64,000 nt of DNA from Thermoanaerobacteraceae bacterium (GCA_030016635.1 JASEJQ010000001.1:46344-110343); one strand, 5' to 3'; positions 25,112-35,509 are shown, counted from the first letter of the stretch. The notes: a model not told the origin generated them from the sequence alone. Made by a program: numbers and translations.

Positions 25112-25966
25112 ATTAAAGTTGGTCGATATGAGCATCTTCTTGCCTGACAGCAGCCTGGTATTAATGATGTTGAATATCACCTGTTCACTGTAGGCAGTTG
25201 CGGATTCCGTACCAAGGTCGTCCAGTATGAGGAAGTCGCACTCATTGATGAGTTCGGCCTCCTCATTGGCTTCGCCAAGGGCTGTTTTTCTGAGGATTTC
25301 TATCAAATTGGGCACGGTCTGGTAAATTACAGTATGTCCCTTATCTATCAGGTCTTTGGCGATGCAGTGCGACAGGAATGTCTTTCCCAGCCCCGAGTTG
25401 CCGTAAAAAAACAGGCTTTCATTAACATCAGGGAAATTATTTGAAAACTTTATGCACTCTAAGTAAATATTTTCCATGTTTTTCCTTGGCGACCTGGGAT
25501 AATCCCCAAAAGGAAGGTCTGAATAAAGGCTCAGGTCAAAGTTCTCAAAGTTTTCATATTTTAAGATGTTTTTCAGATGAGAAAGGTCATACAGGGCACC
25601 AATAAGATTTTGCTTCAGGCAGTGGCACATGGATCCATTTATGTAGCCTGTGTCCTGGCAGTCCTCACACTCATAATGAATGCGCAGATAGTCCAGAGGA
25701 AGTCCCTGGGATTTCAGGATGGCTTCCTTTTCCTGCTTTAAACGCATCAGCACAGTCTTTAGCTCATCCAGTATATCATCGCATTTTTCCGGCAGATGAA
25801 ATGCCTCATTTATTTTTTCCAAGCCTATGGAGGATATCTCCTCATCGATTTCCCTTATGCGCGGTAATTTTTTATATATGTTCTCTTTTCGGGATAAAAA
25901 CTCCTTGAAGGCTTTATCACGCTTCTTTTCGTATTGCGTGAGTATTTTGGCCAATGGACTATTCAC
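24995..25966 (-). CDS. Helicase loader, DnaC/DnaI-like ATPase
   Basis: 323 residues. An N-terminal helical region with a Cys cluster (CEDCQDTGYINGSMCHC, about 97-115) like the zinc domain of DnaI, then an AAA+ ATPase with Walker A GNSGLGKTFLSH (~166), Walker B DFLILDDLGTE and the C-terminal sensor. It should load the DnaB ring (6.6 kb) at the origin. Start GTG 25966 overlaps the end of the DnaD-domain gene by eight bases, so the two loader components are coupled. Confidence 0.9.
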   Translation of the reverse strand: MNSPLAKILTQYEKKRDKAFKEFLSRKENIYKKLPRIREIDEEISSIGLEKINEAFHLPEKCDDILDELKTVLMRLKQEKEAILKSQGLPLDYLRIHYECEDCQDTGYINGSMCHCLKQNLIGALYDLSHLKNILKYENFENFDLSLYSDLPFGDYPRSPRKNMENIYLECIKFSNNFPDVNESLFFYGNSGLGKTFLSHCIAKDLIDKGHTVIYQTVPNLIEILRKTALGEANEEAELINECDFLILDDLGTESATAYSEQVIFNIINTRLLSGKKMLISTNFNLEELMNTYPERICSRIFGNFRIYAFYGDDIRLKKVKVI

Positions 25967-26888
25967 CGGAGCTGCTCCTTTCTAATAGCCGTTTTTCCAG
26001 TTCTTTTATGTCATAGCTTCTCTGATTGTAGCTGTTGAAATAATGCTTTGGGGCAACAAAACCGGCAGCCTTTTTGGGCTTTGATAGTGAAGAACCCTGA
26101 TTTTTGTTGGCAATCACCTTGTTGATGTAATTGAAGTTGGGCTTGTTAATATTCATAATGCAGATATTGCAGGCTTCCAAAATTTCATCTTCACTGGCAT
26201 TAAGCTCGTCCATCCATTGATTTATCATATTCTTGTGGGCCTCTGCAATTTCCTCGGGATTTAAGCCCAAGGATTGGTAGACCTTTCTGTATATATTCCA
26301 GCGTTTTTCCTCATTCTTAAGGTGATTTTCTACGTCGTATCCGTTCCTTATACCTGCATCATACCATCCCTGAGCTACCCTGGACATATAGTTCAGATTG
26401 GCCTTCTTTTTTTGCAGGCAGTACTCAATTAGGAGTATCAGGACCTCCAGAGAGAAATTATATTTATCAAGCCAATCCAGAAAGGTCTCCATCTCTCTGG
26501 GAGATAAGGGACGCCCAAGCTGATTTTCTATGTATTCAAACATCGATTCTATCTCTGAATCCGCATATTTATTTTCATTTTTCTGTGTATAATTTATGGA
26601 TTCCGGGGAAACATATATAATGCTGTTGATGCTTCCATTGCTGGATTTATATTGAATTAATCCCTGAGATACCCAGTAATCCATGGCCTTATTAAAGGTC
26701 TCAATATCCATGTTGAGCATCCTGGCCATATCACGGATGTCCATTTTAATACCTTGGTAAAGGAGATAGAGGCCAAGTATATACACTTTAATATAGTCAC
26801 CGGGTGCATCGGGCAGATATTTAGTTATGAAGGCATTGGAAATGGGTGTGCTGCCGATACCACTTTCATCAAAACGAAACTCCAACAT
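25959..26888 (-). CDS. DnaD domain-containing replication initiation protein
   Basis: About 309 residues. N-terminal winged-helix-like part (MDIRDMARMLNMDIETFNKAMDYW), then one or two DnaD helical domains with the YNFSLEVLILLIEYC... and YMSRVAQGWYDAGI pattern. Such proteins take the place of DnaB/DnaD of Bacillus in helicase loading. ATG 26888 is chosen because GAGGGGG lies six bases upstream; ATG 26894 abuts that SD. Together with the DnaI-like ATPase it forms a two-gene operon. Confidence 0.85.
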   Translation of the reverse strand: MLEFRFDESGIGSTPISNAFITKYLPDAPGDYIKVYILGLYLLYQGIKMDIRDMARMLNMDIETFNKAMDYWVSQGLIQYKSSNGSINSIIYVSPESINYTQKNENKYADSEIESMFEYIENQLGRPLSPREMETFLDWLDKYNFSLEVLILLIEYCLQKKKANLNYMSRVAQGWYDAGIRNGYDVENHLKNEEKRWNIYRKVYQSLGLNPEEIAEAHKNMINQWMDELNASEDEILEACNICIMNINKPNFNYINKVIANKNQGSSLSKPKKAAGFVAPKHYFNSYNQRSYDIKELEKRLLERSSSGE

Positions 26889-26907
26889 GTTCATCCCCCT
26901 CTGAAAT

Positions 26908-26916
26908 ATTATACCA
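26908..26916 (-). promoter_or_regulatory. Extended -10 promoter of the dnaD-dnaI operon
   Basis: TGGTATAAT on the minus strand is an extended -10 element some 20 bases before the start of the DnaD gene. No -35 match at the proper distance. The 230-bp divergent spacer is very AT-rich. Confidence 0.45.
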
Positions 26917-27119
26917 TATAGTTATATATCCGGCTTAATATATTTTTATATATTTATAAATGACATATAATGTAAGTCTATAATTTTATATAGAAGAAAA
27001 ATCAGTAAGTTAATTATAATAATAGGCGATTAATTTTTAATAAAGCCTTTTCATAACCGCCATATTATATTATAATTATGAGTTGTAGGTCGGGAAAAAA
27101 CGGAAGAAAGGGGTTGGGT

Positions 27120-28451
27120 ATGGGAACGGGGGGAAGTTTAGTAAAAGGAATAACAAAAGATAAAAAGTTAATATCCATTGTTTTAGCCTTGCTGACTTTT
27201 TTATTTTTTTTGTATTACTTTTCTGGCTTTGCATATGCGGTCGTCGTCGATGGGGAGACGATTGGATATGTAAAGCAGGAAGAGGAGGCCCATGAGGCCA
27301 TTGCTGAGGCGGCAGAGTATATAAAATCTACTTATGGGTTGGATGCATCAGTTGCAAACCAGGTGGAATACATGAGGGCCAGGCCGCCAAAGGGCAGGGT
27401 ACTGGATAAAGACCAGATTAAAGCTGCTTTTTTAAACAGTCTGGACTTTAAGGTTTCTGCCGCTTCCATATACATAGACGGCAAAAAAATAGCGATATTG
27501 AAAGACAGGACTATAGCCGAGAAGATTTTAAATGACATAAAGTCAAAACTCTCAGGTGGTAGTGAAAATGCCTCTTTCAAAGAGAAGGTAGAGATTAAAG
27601 ATGAAAATGTATCATTGGGAGAGGTTACTGATGAAGAAAAGGCATTGGATATGTTGTTAAAGAGCGACCAGATGACCACCTATACGGTAAAGAAGGGAGA
27701 TACTCTCTGGGATATAGCGTCGGCCAACGGGACTTCAGCCGATAAATTGATGGCATTAAACCCCAATATCAAGGAAAAGGCTATGCAGCCTGGCGACACT
27801 ATAGTACTGGATAAGCCAAAACCCCTTGTCACGGTGGTTACCAAAGAGGTAGCGGAGTATGAAATGCCTATACCCTTTGAGATAGAGAACATCCAGGATA
27901 ATACTCTGCCAATAAGGGTCACCAGGGTAAAGCAGCAGGGGGTAGAGGGAAGCAAGCAGGTAAAGGCTGAGATAATTAAAGAAAATGGTGTAGAAGTCGC
28001 AAGAAACATCCTTGAGGAAAAGGTCATCTCCCAGCCTGTCAAAAGGGTCGTAAGGATTGGCACCAACAGGACACTGGCATCAGGTGTTTTTTCCTATCCT
28101 GTAGCAGGAGTACTGACCTCCAGGTTTGGACAAAGGTGGGGTAGAGAACATACAGGTGTAGACCTGGCAGTACCAATCGGCACTGAGGTTAGGGCATCGG
28201 ATGGCGGCAAGGTGATATTTACAGGTCGGTCCGGCGGCTACGGCATACTGGTCAAAATAGACCACGGCAATGGATATGTCACATATTACGGACACCTGAG
28301 CAAGATACTGGTGGATAAGGGTGACAGGGTTGCCAAGGGCGATGTGATAGCCCTGTCTGGCAATACCGGGAATACCACAGGGCCTCATCTGCACTTTGAG
28401 GTGAGGAAGAACGGAGTGCCTCAGAACCCCTTGAATTATTTGAACAAATAA
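27120..28451 (+). CDS. Murein peptidase with LysM, G5 and M23 domains
   Basis: 443 residues: a short cytoplasmic start, one membrane helix (~15-38), a helical region, LysM (~187-232, YTVKKGDTLWDIA), a G5 domain (~235-315) and a C-terminal M23 endopeptidase (~340-440) with zinc motifs HTGVDLA and HLHFEV. It cleaves peptide cross-links in peptidoglycan and lies next to the WalRK system that controls such enzymes. ATG 27120 has AAAGGGG six bases upstream, whereas ATG 27078 has no SD. TATAAT at 27071-27076 may be its -10 box. Confidence 0.92.
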   Translation: MGTGGSLVKGITKDKKLISIVLALLTFLFFLYYFSGFAYAVVVDGETIGYVKQEEEAHEAIAEAAEYIKSTYGLDASVANQVEYMRARPPKGRVLDKDQIKAAFLNSLDFKVSAASIYIDGKKIAILKDRTIAEKILNDIKSKLSGGSENASFKEKVEIKDENVSLGEVTDEEKALDMLLKSDQMTTYTVKKGDTLWDIASANGTSADKLMALNPNIKEKAMQPGDTIVLDKPKPLVTVVTKEVAEYEMPIPFEIENIQDNTLPIRVTRVKQQGVEGSKQVKAEIIKENGVEVARNILEEKVISQPVKRVVRIGTNRTLASGVFSYPVAGVLTSRFGQRWGREHTGVDLAVPIGTEVRASDGGKVIFTGRSGGYGILVKIDHGNGYVTYYGHLSKILVDKGDRVAKGDVIALSGNTGNTTGPHLHFEVRKNGVPQNPLNYLNK

Positions 28452-28541
28452 CAATTTGGATTTCAGTGTAAGAACCATGTCGAGAATGTTGCTATCATTA
28501 ATGAAACATCTTCTTGCACCTAAATAACAATTTGGATTTCA
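28446..28541 (+). repeat. 20-bp direct repeat around a 56-bp segment
   Basis: The 20 bases at 28446-28465 (containing ACAATTTGGATTTCA) recur exactly at 28522-28541. The first copy includes the stop codon of the M23 gene. The 56 bases between carry an inverted piece of the intergenic repeat family (ATGTTGCTATCATT), so the duplication may mark an insertion event. Confidence 0.6.
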
Positions 28542-28604
28542 CTTCTATTAGACATTGCTCCCTAATATCTATATAATGAAATGCAGATAAGGGGGGCTTT
28601 TCTT

Positions 28605-28948
28605 ATGAAAAGACTTTTATCAATAGTGCTCTCGCTGACTGCACTATTTTTTTTGATTGAGGCAGGCTTGCCGAGGATAATAGTCACTTTTTATCCGGTT
28701 TATAAGGAGATAGCCTCGAATTATATGGTTGAAAGTCTTGATGATTATAATATATACAGTACTGCTCATTTAATGATCTGGATACTTATCTGGCATACAG
28801 GCGGTCCTTAGAGATTGTAAAGGGCATATCTGATAAAAAGGGCTTTGACTCTGTTTTAGAGATGATGAAATATCTCGGAAATGGCAGTGATTTTGCTTCT
28901 GCATTGAATTCGGTAGGACTGGATATAAATTCTCTTAATGGCTTTTAG
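28605..28948 (+). pseudogene. Small membrane-anchored or secreted protein, frameshifted
   Basis: ATG 28605 has a strong SD (AAGGGGGG) and opens a frame starting MKRLLSIVLSLTALFFLIEAG, a signal or anchor helix, that continues to 28811. From about 28769 the coding-like sequence moves to another frame and runs to TAG 28946-28948 (visible pieces: DLDTYLAYRRSLEIVKG, FDSVLEMMKYLGNG). One extra T in the TTT at 28769-28771 joins them into ~114 residues. It lies just upstream of walR. I do not recognise the family; the break may be a sequencing error. Confidence 0.55.
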
Positions 28949-28996
28949 CAGGAATTATTGTTTTTGTGTAGAATTATATATCGGGGTGATATATGT

Positions 28997-29683
28997 ATGG
29001 ATGCGAAGATACTGGTAGTAGATGATGAGAAGCCCATAGTGGACATATTGAAGTATAATCTGGAAAAAGAGGGGTATAAGGTACTCATGGCCTATGACGG
29101 GGAGGAGGCCATAAGGCTGGCTACCACGCAAGAACCTGACCTTATACTCTTGGATATCATGCTTCCAAAGATCGACGGTTTTTCTGTATGCAAGACATTG
29201 CGACAGAAGCTCAACATCCCGATAGTGATGGTGACTGCCAAAGAAGAAGAAGTAGATAAGGTCCTCGGTTTGGAGCTGGGTGCTGATGATTATGTGGTAA
29301 AACCATTCAGCATGAGGGAACTATCGGCCAGGATAAAGGCCAATTTGAGAAGGGTGCAGATGAGTGGAGACCCTGACGGCAAGACCATAACCTATGGTGA
29401 TCTGGCGATAGACCTTGACAAATACGTGGTTAAGAAAAAGGGCAAACAGATAGACCTGACATCCAGAGAGTTTGACCTCTTAAAGTTTCTGGCAATCAAT
29501 AAGGGCCAGGTCTTTTCCAGGGACACCCTCCTGGAAAAGGTATGGGGATATGAATATTACGGTGATATGAGGACAGTGGATGTCACCATAAGGAGACTCA
29601 GAGAGAAGATAGAGGAAGACCCCAGCAGTCCGAGATACATATGTACTAAAAGAGGTGTTGGATATTACTTCGGTGAAGAGTAG
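28997..29683 (+). CDS. walR: Cell-wall response regulator WalR (YycF)
   Basis: 228 residues: receiver domain with [15 protein letters not shown], phospho-acceptor in [13 protein letters not shown] and the lysine of [10 protein letters not shown], then an OmpR-type winged helix ([36 protein letters not shown]). Very close to WalR/YycF. It controls peptidoglycan hydrolase genes. ATG 28997 is set by GGGGTG eight bases upstream. It overlaps or abuts walK and heads the wal operon. Confidence 0.95.
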   Translation: MDAKILVVDDEKPIVDILKYNLEKEGYKVLMAYDGEEAIRLATTQEPDLILLDIMLPKIDGFSVCKTLRQKLNIPIVMVTAKEEEVDKVLGLELGADDYVVKPFSMRELSARIKANLRRVQMSGDPDGKTITYGDLAIDLDKYVVKKKGKQIDLTSREFDLLKFLAINKGQVFSRDTLLEKVWGYEYYGDMRTVDVTIRRLREKIEEDPSSPRYICTKRGVGYYFGEE

Positions 29684-31424
29684 GGGATATATAAGCATTC
29701 AGTGGAAGATAGTTACCATATATATGCTCCTTATACTGGTGGCCATGGAGATAACAGGGTATTATATCCTCAGGTCTTTTGAAAGATATGAGAAGGATAA
29801 ACTGCTGTCGCAGCTTCAGTCTCAGGCTGCCAATCTTTCATGGACTTTCAGGGATAATCTTAAAAATGCAGATATCAATGATGTGGGTGATATATACATT
29901 TACCAGGGGTCCGAGCTTAAGAGCATATACATACTGGACAGGAATGGTACTGTGATTACCGGTACTGATGATGGCGTGAACAAGATTTTAACCCCTGCGG
30001 TTTTGTCTGCCTTTAAAGGTTCTGCCAGTTCTGAGGAAAATCAGGATACGGTGACAGGGGAGACTATTTTGAGCCTGGCCTGGCCGATAAAAAACCCTGA
30101 TGGGATTGTAGAGGGTTCGGTCTACCTCACAGCATCCACCAGCGGCATAAACTCTACACTGAATGATGTCAGAGCAATACTTTTGGGGGCTACGGCTATG
30201 GCTATGGGCATAACGGCAATACTGGGCTTTCTCCTTTCCAGGACCATAGCGGACCCCATAAAGGATGTCACTAACAAGGTAGAGAGCATAGCAGCAGGCA
30301 ACTTTAATGATAGGGTCGCCGTCAGGTCTAATGATGAGATAGGCAAGCTGGGTGACATGTTCAACTACATGAGCGACAGGATAGTAGACATGCTGGATGA
30401 GATTGCCAGCGACAAGAGCAGGGATGAGGCCATATTGAAGTATATGAGTGATGGTGTGGCGGCCATTAAGAGGGACGGCACCATACTGGTTGTCAATATA
30501 GCTGCCAGGCAGTTTTTAGACAGGGATATACATGAGGGAGATAATTTCTTTGATATTATAGACGAGTACGACGGTCAGGCCGTGGCTGATGCCTTTGAGG
30601 GTGGAGGCACCCATGAGGTGATATTGAATACGGGTAAATTTATCCTAAACATACACACGGCGGCCTTCAAAAATGAAAAAGGTGAGACAGATGGGTATGT
30701 GGTGGTGATGCATGACATCACCGAGCAGCAGAAGCTGGACAACATGAGGAAGGAGTTTGTGGCCAATGTCTCCCATGAGCTCAAGACGCCGATTACCACT
30801 ATCAAAAGTTATGCAGAGACCTTAGCCGACTGTGCATTAGAGGATAAAGAGGTCTCATTGAAGTTCCTCGAGGTGATAAATAAAGAGGCTGACAGGATGA
30901 ACAGACTGGTGAGAGACCTTTTGCAGCTTTCGAGAATTGACTATAATCAGGAGAAGTGGTTTATAGAGGATACCAGCCTGTCTGAACTTGTGAAAAACAG
31001 TGTGGATAAGATACGGGTACTGGCAGAGGACAAATCCCAGAAGCTTGTCTTTGACATCAATGAAAATGCTTATACCAGGGTTGACAGGGATAGGATGGAC
31101 CAGGTGCTTTTAAATATATTGAGCAATGCCATAAAATATACCCCTGAAGGTGGCAGGATAGGGGTTGGGGTTTCTAAAGAGGGAGAATGGGCTGTAATAT
31201 CAGTAAAGGACAACGGCATCGGGATACCTAAAGAAGACCTGCCCCATGTCTTTGAGAGGTTTTACAGGGTGGATAAGGCCAGGTCCAGAGAGATGGGAGG
31301 GACCGGCCTTGGCCTTTCCATAGCCAAGGAGATTGTGGATGCCCACAGAGGCAGGATTGTGATAGACAGTGATATTAATACGGGTACAGAGGTGAAGATT
31401 TACCTTCCTTCTATAACTATGTAA
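29673..31424 (+). CDS. walK: Cell-wall sensor histidine kinase WalK (YycG)
   Basis: About 583 residues: membrane helix 1 (~12-34), an extracellular sensor, helix 2 (~165-190), HAMP, a PAS domain (~255-355), HisKA with [20 protein letters not shown] (phospho-His) and a HATPase with [17 protein letters not shown] and GTGLGLSIA. It phosphorylates WalR. The start is uncertain: GTG 29673 gives a normal N-terminus; GTG 29655 is longer. Both overlap walR, so translation is coupled. Confidence 0.95.
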   Translation: MKSRGYISIQWKIVTIYMLLILVAMEITGYYILRSFERYEKDKLLSQLQSQAANLSWTFRDNLKNADINDVGDIYIYQGSELKSIYILDRNGTVITGTDDGVNKILTPAVLSAFKGSASSEENQDTVTGETILSLAWPIKNPDGIVEGSVYLTASTSGINSTLNDVRAILLGATAMAMGITAILGFLLSRTIADPIKDVTNKVESIAAGNFNDRVAVRSNDEIGKLGDMFNYMSDRIVDMLDEIASDKSRDEAILKYMSDGVAAIKRDGTILVVNIAARQFLDRDIHEGDNFFDIIDEYDGQAVADAFEGGGTHEVILNTGKFILNIHTAAFKNEKGETDGYVVVMHDITEQQKLDNMRKEFVANVSHELKTPITTIKSYAETLADCALEDKEVSLKFLEVINKEADRMNRLVRDLLQLSRIDYNQEKWFIEDTSLSELVKNSVDKIRVLAEDKSQKLVFDINENAYTRVDRDRMDQVLLNILSNAIKYTPEGGRIGVGVSKEGEWAVISVKDNGIGIPKEDLPHVFERFYRVDKARSREMGGTGLGLSIAKEIVDAHRGRIVIDSDINTGTEVKIYLPSITM

Positions 31425-31510
31425 TCAGAATGTAAACCAATTGTAACATAACTGTAATATATTATATGTATAATATATATGAAGCTGTAATAGGAGAGAG
31501 GGAGGCAGGT

Positions 31511-31921
31511 ATGAGAAAGATAGCCGCTTTACTGATTGTAGTTTTATTGCTTATGGCATCCTCTCCAGCCTTTGCTGATGGGACGGAAACACAGCTCATA
31601 CGATTGAACTCTACCCTTCCTGCGACCATTGACAATTCGACATACACGATTTCAGGGAAGGTAGAGGCGGGAACCTCCGTAGAGGTAAAGCTTAACAACG
31701 AAGATATATACAAACCACAGATTGGCCTTCTTGGATTCTTTTATACCCAGATTGAAAATTTAAAACTGGGGAATAATACTGTTGAAATTACTGCCAGAAA
31801 GGGCGATCTCGTTCAGGTCATCAAAGGTCTTATAACCAGGAATAACAGCGATGTGAAAAAATCAATTGAAACACTGGAGATTCCTGGATTAAAGGAGGCC
31901 ATCAGCATCAGCTTTAAGTAA
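31511..31921 (+). CDS. Secreted protein of unknown function in the wal operon
   Basis: 136 residues with a clear signal peptide (MRKIAALLIVVLLLMASS, cleavage after AFA) and a beta-rich remainder (TYTISGKVEAGTSVEVKLN, NTVEITARKGDLVQ) like a small Ig-like or cell-wall-binding fold. ATG 31511 follows GAGGCAGG. It stands between walK and yycH, where Bacillus has nothing, so it might be an extracytoplasmic partner of WalK. I do not recognise a named family. Confidence 0.75.
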   Translation: MRKIAALLIVVLLLMASSPAFADGTETQLIRLNSTLPATIDNSTYTISGKVEAGTSVEVKLNNEDIYKPQIGLLGFFYTQIENLKLGNNTVEITARKGDLVQVIKGLITRNNSDVKKSIETLEIPGLKEAISISFK

Positions 31922-31954
31922 AGTTTGGAGCCGGGGATTGCGAGGATGATGTTA

Positions 31955-33214
31955 ATGTCAGAGAGAGCCAAAACCATATTGCTTGTGTTTTTAGTAGCTT
32001 TGAGTATTGTGCTTAGCTTTTTCATGTGGTATGGTGTGGCCAGACCCTATGTATCATCCTCCGCTGGTGGAAACCAGGAAATTTCCCCGGCTGTTTTATT
32101 GAATGTTTTAAAGCCGGAAAGCATAGTTATAAACTTTGGCGGAATGACACATACGCCAATAATGGAAAACAGCAGCTTTGATTCGGCATGGCGTGAGTTT
32201 CAAAACATTGTCTTTTTAAGCAGCGGCAATTCCACTGATGTATCGGAATCCGATTTTATAACCGCCATGGACTACAGGTCTATAAGGTATACATTTGCTT
32301 TCCCCATTCCTGTATCATATTTTAATGAAGCCTATGGGAAACAATTGGATCTGCCTGTCAATACAATCAAGGATATCATCATTCTTTCAGGAAGCAGTCC
32401 CAGTTTTTATATATATGATGGATTTGACAGTTACGTAAGGATGAATCTGGGCTATAAAAATAATGGTATAGAGACAATTATTTCTGTAAATGAGGACAAT
32501 GCACCGCTTTATTCCACTGCAAAGGACCTCGGTTTTACTGATAGCATGCGGTATGATGTACTTTTGCCCCTGGATCAGGAGCTCATAAAGATACCAGTTA
32601 TCAGTCCCGGAGTCCTTGATGATTTTGAGATAAATGCGCTGGTATCCAGATTCTTTGAGAGCGGCAGCGTGGTCAGAAGAATTAAGGAGATATCCGGGGA
32701 TATGGTATTTACGGACGGTCGGAGAGGGCTTAAGATTTATAGGGATGGCCGCCTGGAATACACCTACAGCACTGCCTCTTCTGCTCGTGTGGATGATATT
32801 ACAGCAATAAAGGTTGCAACGGACTTTCTCGTGCGATACTTACCGGATATTAACCGCGTTGGCCTGGCCGGCATTAAGGAAGAATGGGATGGCTATACGA
32901 TAAATTATGTCGTGAGGTATAATGGCTTGCCTGTTTACAGTAAACAATACGGTTATCCTATAACCGTGGAGGTTAAGAACGGCCAGGTATCATCATTAAA
33001 AGCAGTAAGTCTGGGTTTTTCCCCTAAGAATACATTGACAGAGATAGCCGTAGGTGCTCTGGATGCCATGGATATATCCTTTAAGGAAGGGTTTAAATAC
33101 TGGACCGGTCTGGACATATGCTATGTTGCGGACGATGGGAGGATAAGGGCTTCGTGGAAGGTTTCTGATGGGGACCGGACTGTGTATATAGATATGGAAA
33201 ATGGTAGCCTGTGA
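31955..33214 (+). CDS. yycH: WalK regulatory protein YycH
   Basis: About 420 residues, one N-terminal membrane helix (ERAKTILLVFLVALSIVLSFFMW) and a large extracellular part, the YycH layout. In Bacillus YycH and YycI bind WalK in the membrane and restrain it. The position right before a YycI-type gene supports the name. Several in-frame starts exist (TTG 31925, ATG 31946, 31949, 31955); ATG 31955 is best spaced from CGAGG. Confidence 0.85.
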   Translation: MSERAKTILLVFLVALSIVLSFFMWYGVARPYVSSSAGGNQEISPAVLLNVLKPESIVINFGGMTHTPIMENSSFDSAWREFQNIVFLSSGNSTDVSESDFITAMDYRSIRYTFAFPIPVSYFNEAYGKQLDLPVNTIKDIIILSGSSPSFYIYDGFDSYVRMNLGYKNNGIETIISVNEDNAPLYSTAKDLGFTDSMRYDVLLPLDQELIKIPVISPGVLDDFEINALVSRFFESGSVVRRIKEISGDMVFTDGRRGLKIYRDGRLEYTYSTASSARVDDITAIKVATDFLVRYLPDINRVGLAGIKEEWDGYTINYVVRYNGLPVYSKQYGYPITVEVKNGQVSSLKAVSLGFSPKNTLTEIAVGALDAMDISFKEGFKYWTGLDICYVADDGRIRASWKVSDGDRTVYIDMENGSL

Positions 33215-33223
33215 GGTATTGAT

Positions 33224-34039
33224 ATGGATTGGAATAAGGCAAAGAATATCCTCATAATTACTTTTATAATAATTGATGTCCTGCTTTTATGCAGCATATT
33301 TATAAACTATGGTATAATAGAGCCTTTTAAGGAAAGCAAGGAAGAGGAAGAGACTTTAAAGATATTAAAAGAGGCTGGAATAAAAGTAGAGGCTGATATC
33401 CCGCAGGAGACCCCTTCTATGGCGCTGCTGAGGGTTGAGTTTTATGACTATAACTCTAAAAATCTGGTGGGCAGGATACTTTCCGGCGGTTATTCGGAGG
33501 AGATATCCGGAGAGGAGCATATATACAGGACACTTACCGAGGTGCTTACTGTGGCACCCAATGGTGATTTATACTATAAGAGCATGGTTCCTTTAATTTT
33601 TAATGTCAGCATAGAGGAAGGCCTCTTGAATTTTTTGACCAGCAAGGGCATGGCTGAGCCGGGTATGTATATAGAGGATGTCATAAAACAGGATGACACA
33701 TATATAGTAAAGATTGCACATCAAATTGATGGGTATTTTCTTGATATAAGCTATATACAGGCTAAGATAGGGCCTCACAACATAGAGATAATAAAGCACT
33801 GGCTGAAGCCTGCCGGCTACCTGCCGCAGAAGAAAAAGGTCGTCCCTGTATATAAAGCACTTTTCAACTTCATGAGCAGCGTGTCAGGTGATGGTTGGGC
33901 GGCTATTAAGGATATTAAGCTCGGTTACTACTTCCGGTGGGATGAGGCTGCATCTGGAGAAGCTGTGCCGGCCTGGCGTATAACTACTGAGGATGATGTG
34001 TACTATTTCAACGCATATACGGGAGAACTGGAAAGATAA
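33224..34039 (+). CDS. yycI: WalK regulatory protein YycI
   Basis: 271 residues beginning MDWNKAKNILIITFIIIDVLL, the classic YycI start, with one membrane helix and a ~230-residue extracellular domain ending in DDVYYFNAYTGELE. It partners YycH in control of WalK. It starts nine bases after yycH (SD TGAGGT), and a strong hairpin follows its stop. Confidence 0.88.
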   Translation: MDWNKAKNILIITFIIIDVLLLCSIFINYGIIEPFKESKEEEETLKILKEAGIKVEADIPQETPSMALLRVEFYDYNSKNLVGRILSGGYSEEISGEEHIYRTLTEVLTVAPNGDLYYKSMVPLIFNVSIEEGLLNFLTSKGMAEPGMYIEDVIKQDDTYIVKIAHQIDGYFLDISYIQAKIGPHNIEIIKHWLKPAGYLPQKKKVVPVYKALFNFMSSVSGDGWAAIKDIKLGYYFRWDEAASGEAVPAWRITTEDDVYYFNAYTGELER

Positions 34040-34054
34040 AATAAAACACATTTT

Positions 34055-34095
34055 AATAAAACAGCCATAATATAAATTATGGCTGTTTTATTATG
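34055..34095 (+). terminator. Terminator after yycI
   Basis: AATAAAACAGCCATAAT (34055-34071) and ATTATGGCTGTTTTATT (34076-34092) form a perfect 17-bp stem with an ATAA loop. It ends the walR-yycI transcript and separates it from murA. Confidence 0.8.
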
Positions 34096-34180
34096 CTTTA
34101 ACCATAATTTAACCTTGAAAATATACGATATTTGGGTTAAAGTAGTATATGGGTTTAGTATATGCGGGGAGGAAATTGAA

Positions 34181-35434
34181 TTGGGAAAATTTGTGATAGA
34201 TGGCGGTGTACCCCTTGAAGGTGAAGTGAGGATAAGTGGTGCAAAGAATGCAGCAGTTGCGGTAATTCCGGCGGCTATAATGGCTGACGGTTTATGTGTG
34301 ATAGATAACTTGCCAAGGATAAAGGATGTAAAAAATTGGGTTAATATATTAAAGAGCATGGGTGCTCATGTTGAGTACGACGGCAATGTGATGAGGATTG
34401 ACGGGAGTATGGCCAGGCCGGTAGAGCCTCCTATGGAACTGGTACAGCAGATGCGTGCCTCATATTATTTGGTTGGTGCTATGCTTGGCAAGTTTAAAAG
34501 AGCAGTGGTTGGTCTCCCTGGCGGATGCAGTATAGGTGTGAGGCCCATAGACCAGCATATAAAAGGTTTTGAAGCACTTGGGGCTAAGGTTGATATAGAA
34601 CATGGAGTAATCATGGCCAGAGCTGATAAACTTGTAGGCACCAATATATTTCTGGATGTGGTTTCTGTAGGTGCTACCATCAATATCATGCTGGCAGCAT
34701 CTATGGCCCAGGGTGTCACCATTATCGAAAATGCTGCCAAGGAACCCCATGTGGTGGACGTAGCCAATTTTTTAAATGCCATGGGAGCAGACATAAAGGG
34801 CGCAGGGACTGACAACATAAGGATTAAAGGTGTAGACAAGCTTTCCGGGTGTTACTACTCTATAATCCCTGACCAGATTGAGGCGGGGACATTTATGATA
34901 ATCGCTGCAGCAACGCATGGGGATATAACTATTTCCAATGTGATACCTACACATCTTGACTCTATAATAGCAAAGCTGGAAGAGACGGGTACATTAATAA
35001 TCCCATCAGAGGACAGCATAAGGGTAATTGGGAAAAGACCGTTGAAAAGCACGGATATAAGAACGCAGCCATATCCAGGGTTTCCAACTGACCTTCAGCA
35101 GCCCATGGCTGTACTGCTATCCGTAGTTGACGGTACCAGCATGATCACGGAGAACGTGTGGGATAACCGCTTTAAATATATAGATGAATTAAAAAAAATG
35201 GGTGCAAAGGTAAAAGTGGAAGGGCGAACTGCCATCATAGAGGGCGTGAAAAACCTCACCGGAGCGAGGGTTTCAGCTACAGACCTCAGGGCAGGCGCTG
35301 CTATGGTGCTGGCCGGTCTGGTGGCGCAGGGCCAGACCGAGGTTATTGATATAGTCCATATTGACAGGGGTTATGAGTCTCTGGAGGGAAAATTGAAAAA
35401 TCTTGGAGCCAGGATAAAAAGAGTGGATGAATAG
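34181..35434 (+). CDS. murA: UDP-N-acetylglucosamine 1-carboxyvinyltransferase
   Basis: 417 residues with the EPSP synthase-like double domain: [18 protein letters not shown] at the start, [14 protein letters not shown], and the catalytic Cys in [15 protein letters not shown]. It starts peptidoglycan precursor synthesis with PEP. TTG 34181 is the start since GGGGAGG lies eight bases upstream; the longer frame from 34079 covers the previous terminator. A hairpin terminator follows. Confidence 0.95.
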   Translation: MGKFVIDGGVPLEGEVRISGAKNAAVAVIPAAIMADGLCVIDNLPRIKDVKNWVNILKSMGAHVEYDGNVMRIDGSMARPVEPPMELVQQMRASYYLVGAMLGKFKRAVVGLPGGCSIGVRPIDQHIKGFEALGAKVDIEHGVIMARADKLVGTNIFLDVVSVGATINIMLAASMAQGVTIIENAAKEPHVVDVANFLNAMGADIKGAGTDNIRIKGVDKLSGCYYSIIPDQIEAGTFMIIAAATHGDITISNVIPTHLDSIIAKLEETGTLIIPSEDSIRVIGKRPLKSTDIRTQPYPGFPTDLQQPMAVLLSVVDGTSMITENVWDNRFKYIDELKKMGAKVKVEGRTAIIEGVKNLTGARVSATDLRAGAAMVLAGLVAQGQTEVIDIVHIDRGYESLEGKLKNLGARIKRVDE

Positions 35435-35463
35435 AGGGGTAATTCCCTCTTTTTTATTTTTTT
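35433..35463 (+). terminator. Terminator after murA
   Basis: AGAGGG (35433-35438) and CCCTCT (35445-35450) flank a six-base loop and are followed by a long T-rich tract. It overlaps the murA stop. Confidence 0.8.
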
Positions 35464-35509
35464 ATCCATATCGGCTGTGATATAATATCTCCAGGAGAGG
35501 GGAATACAA

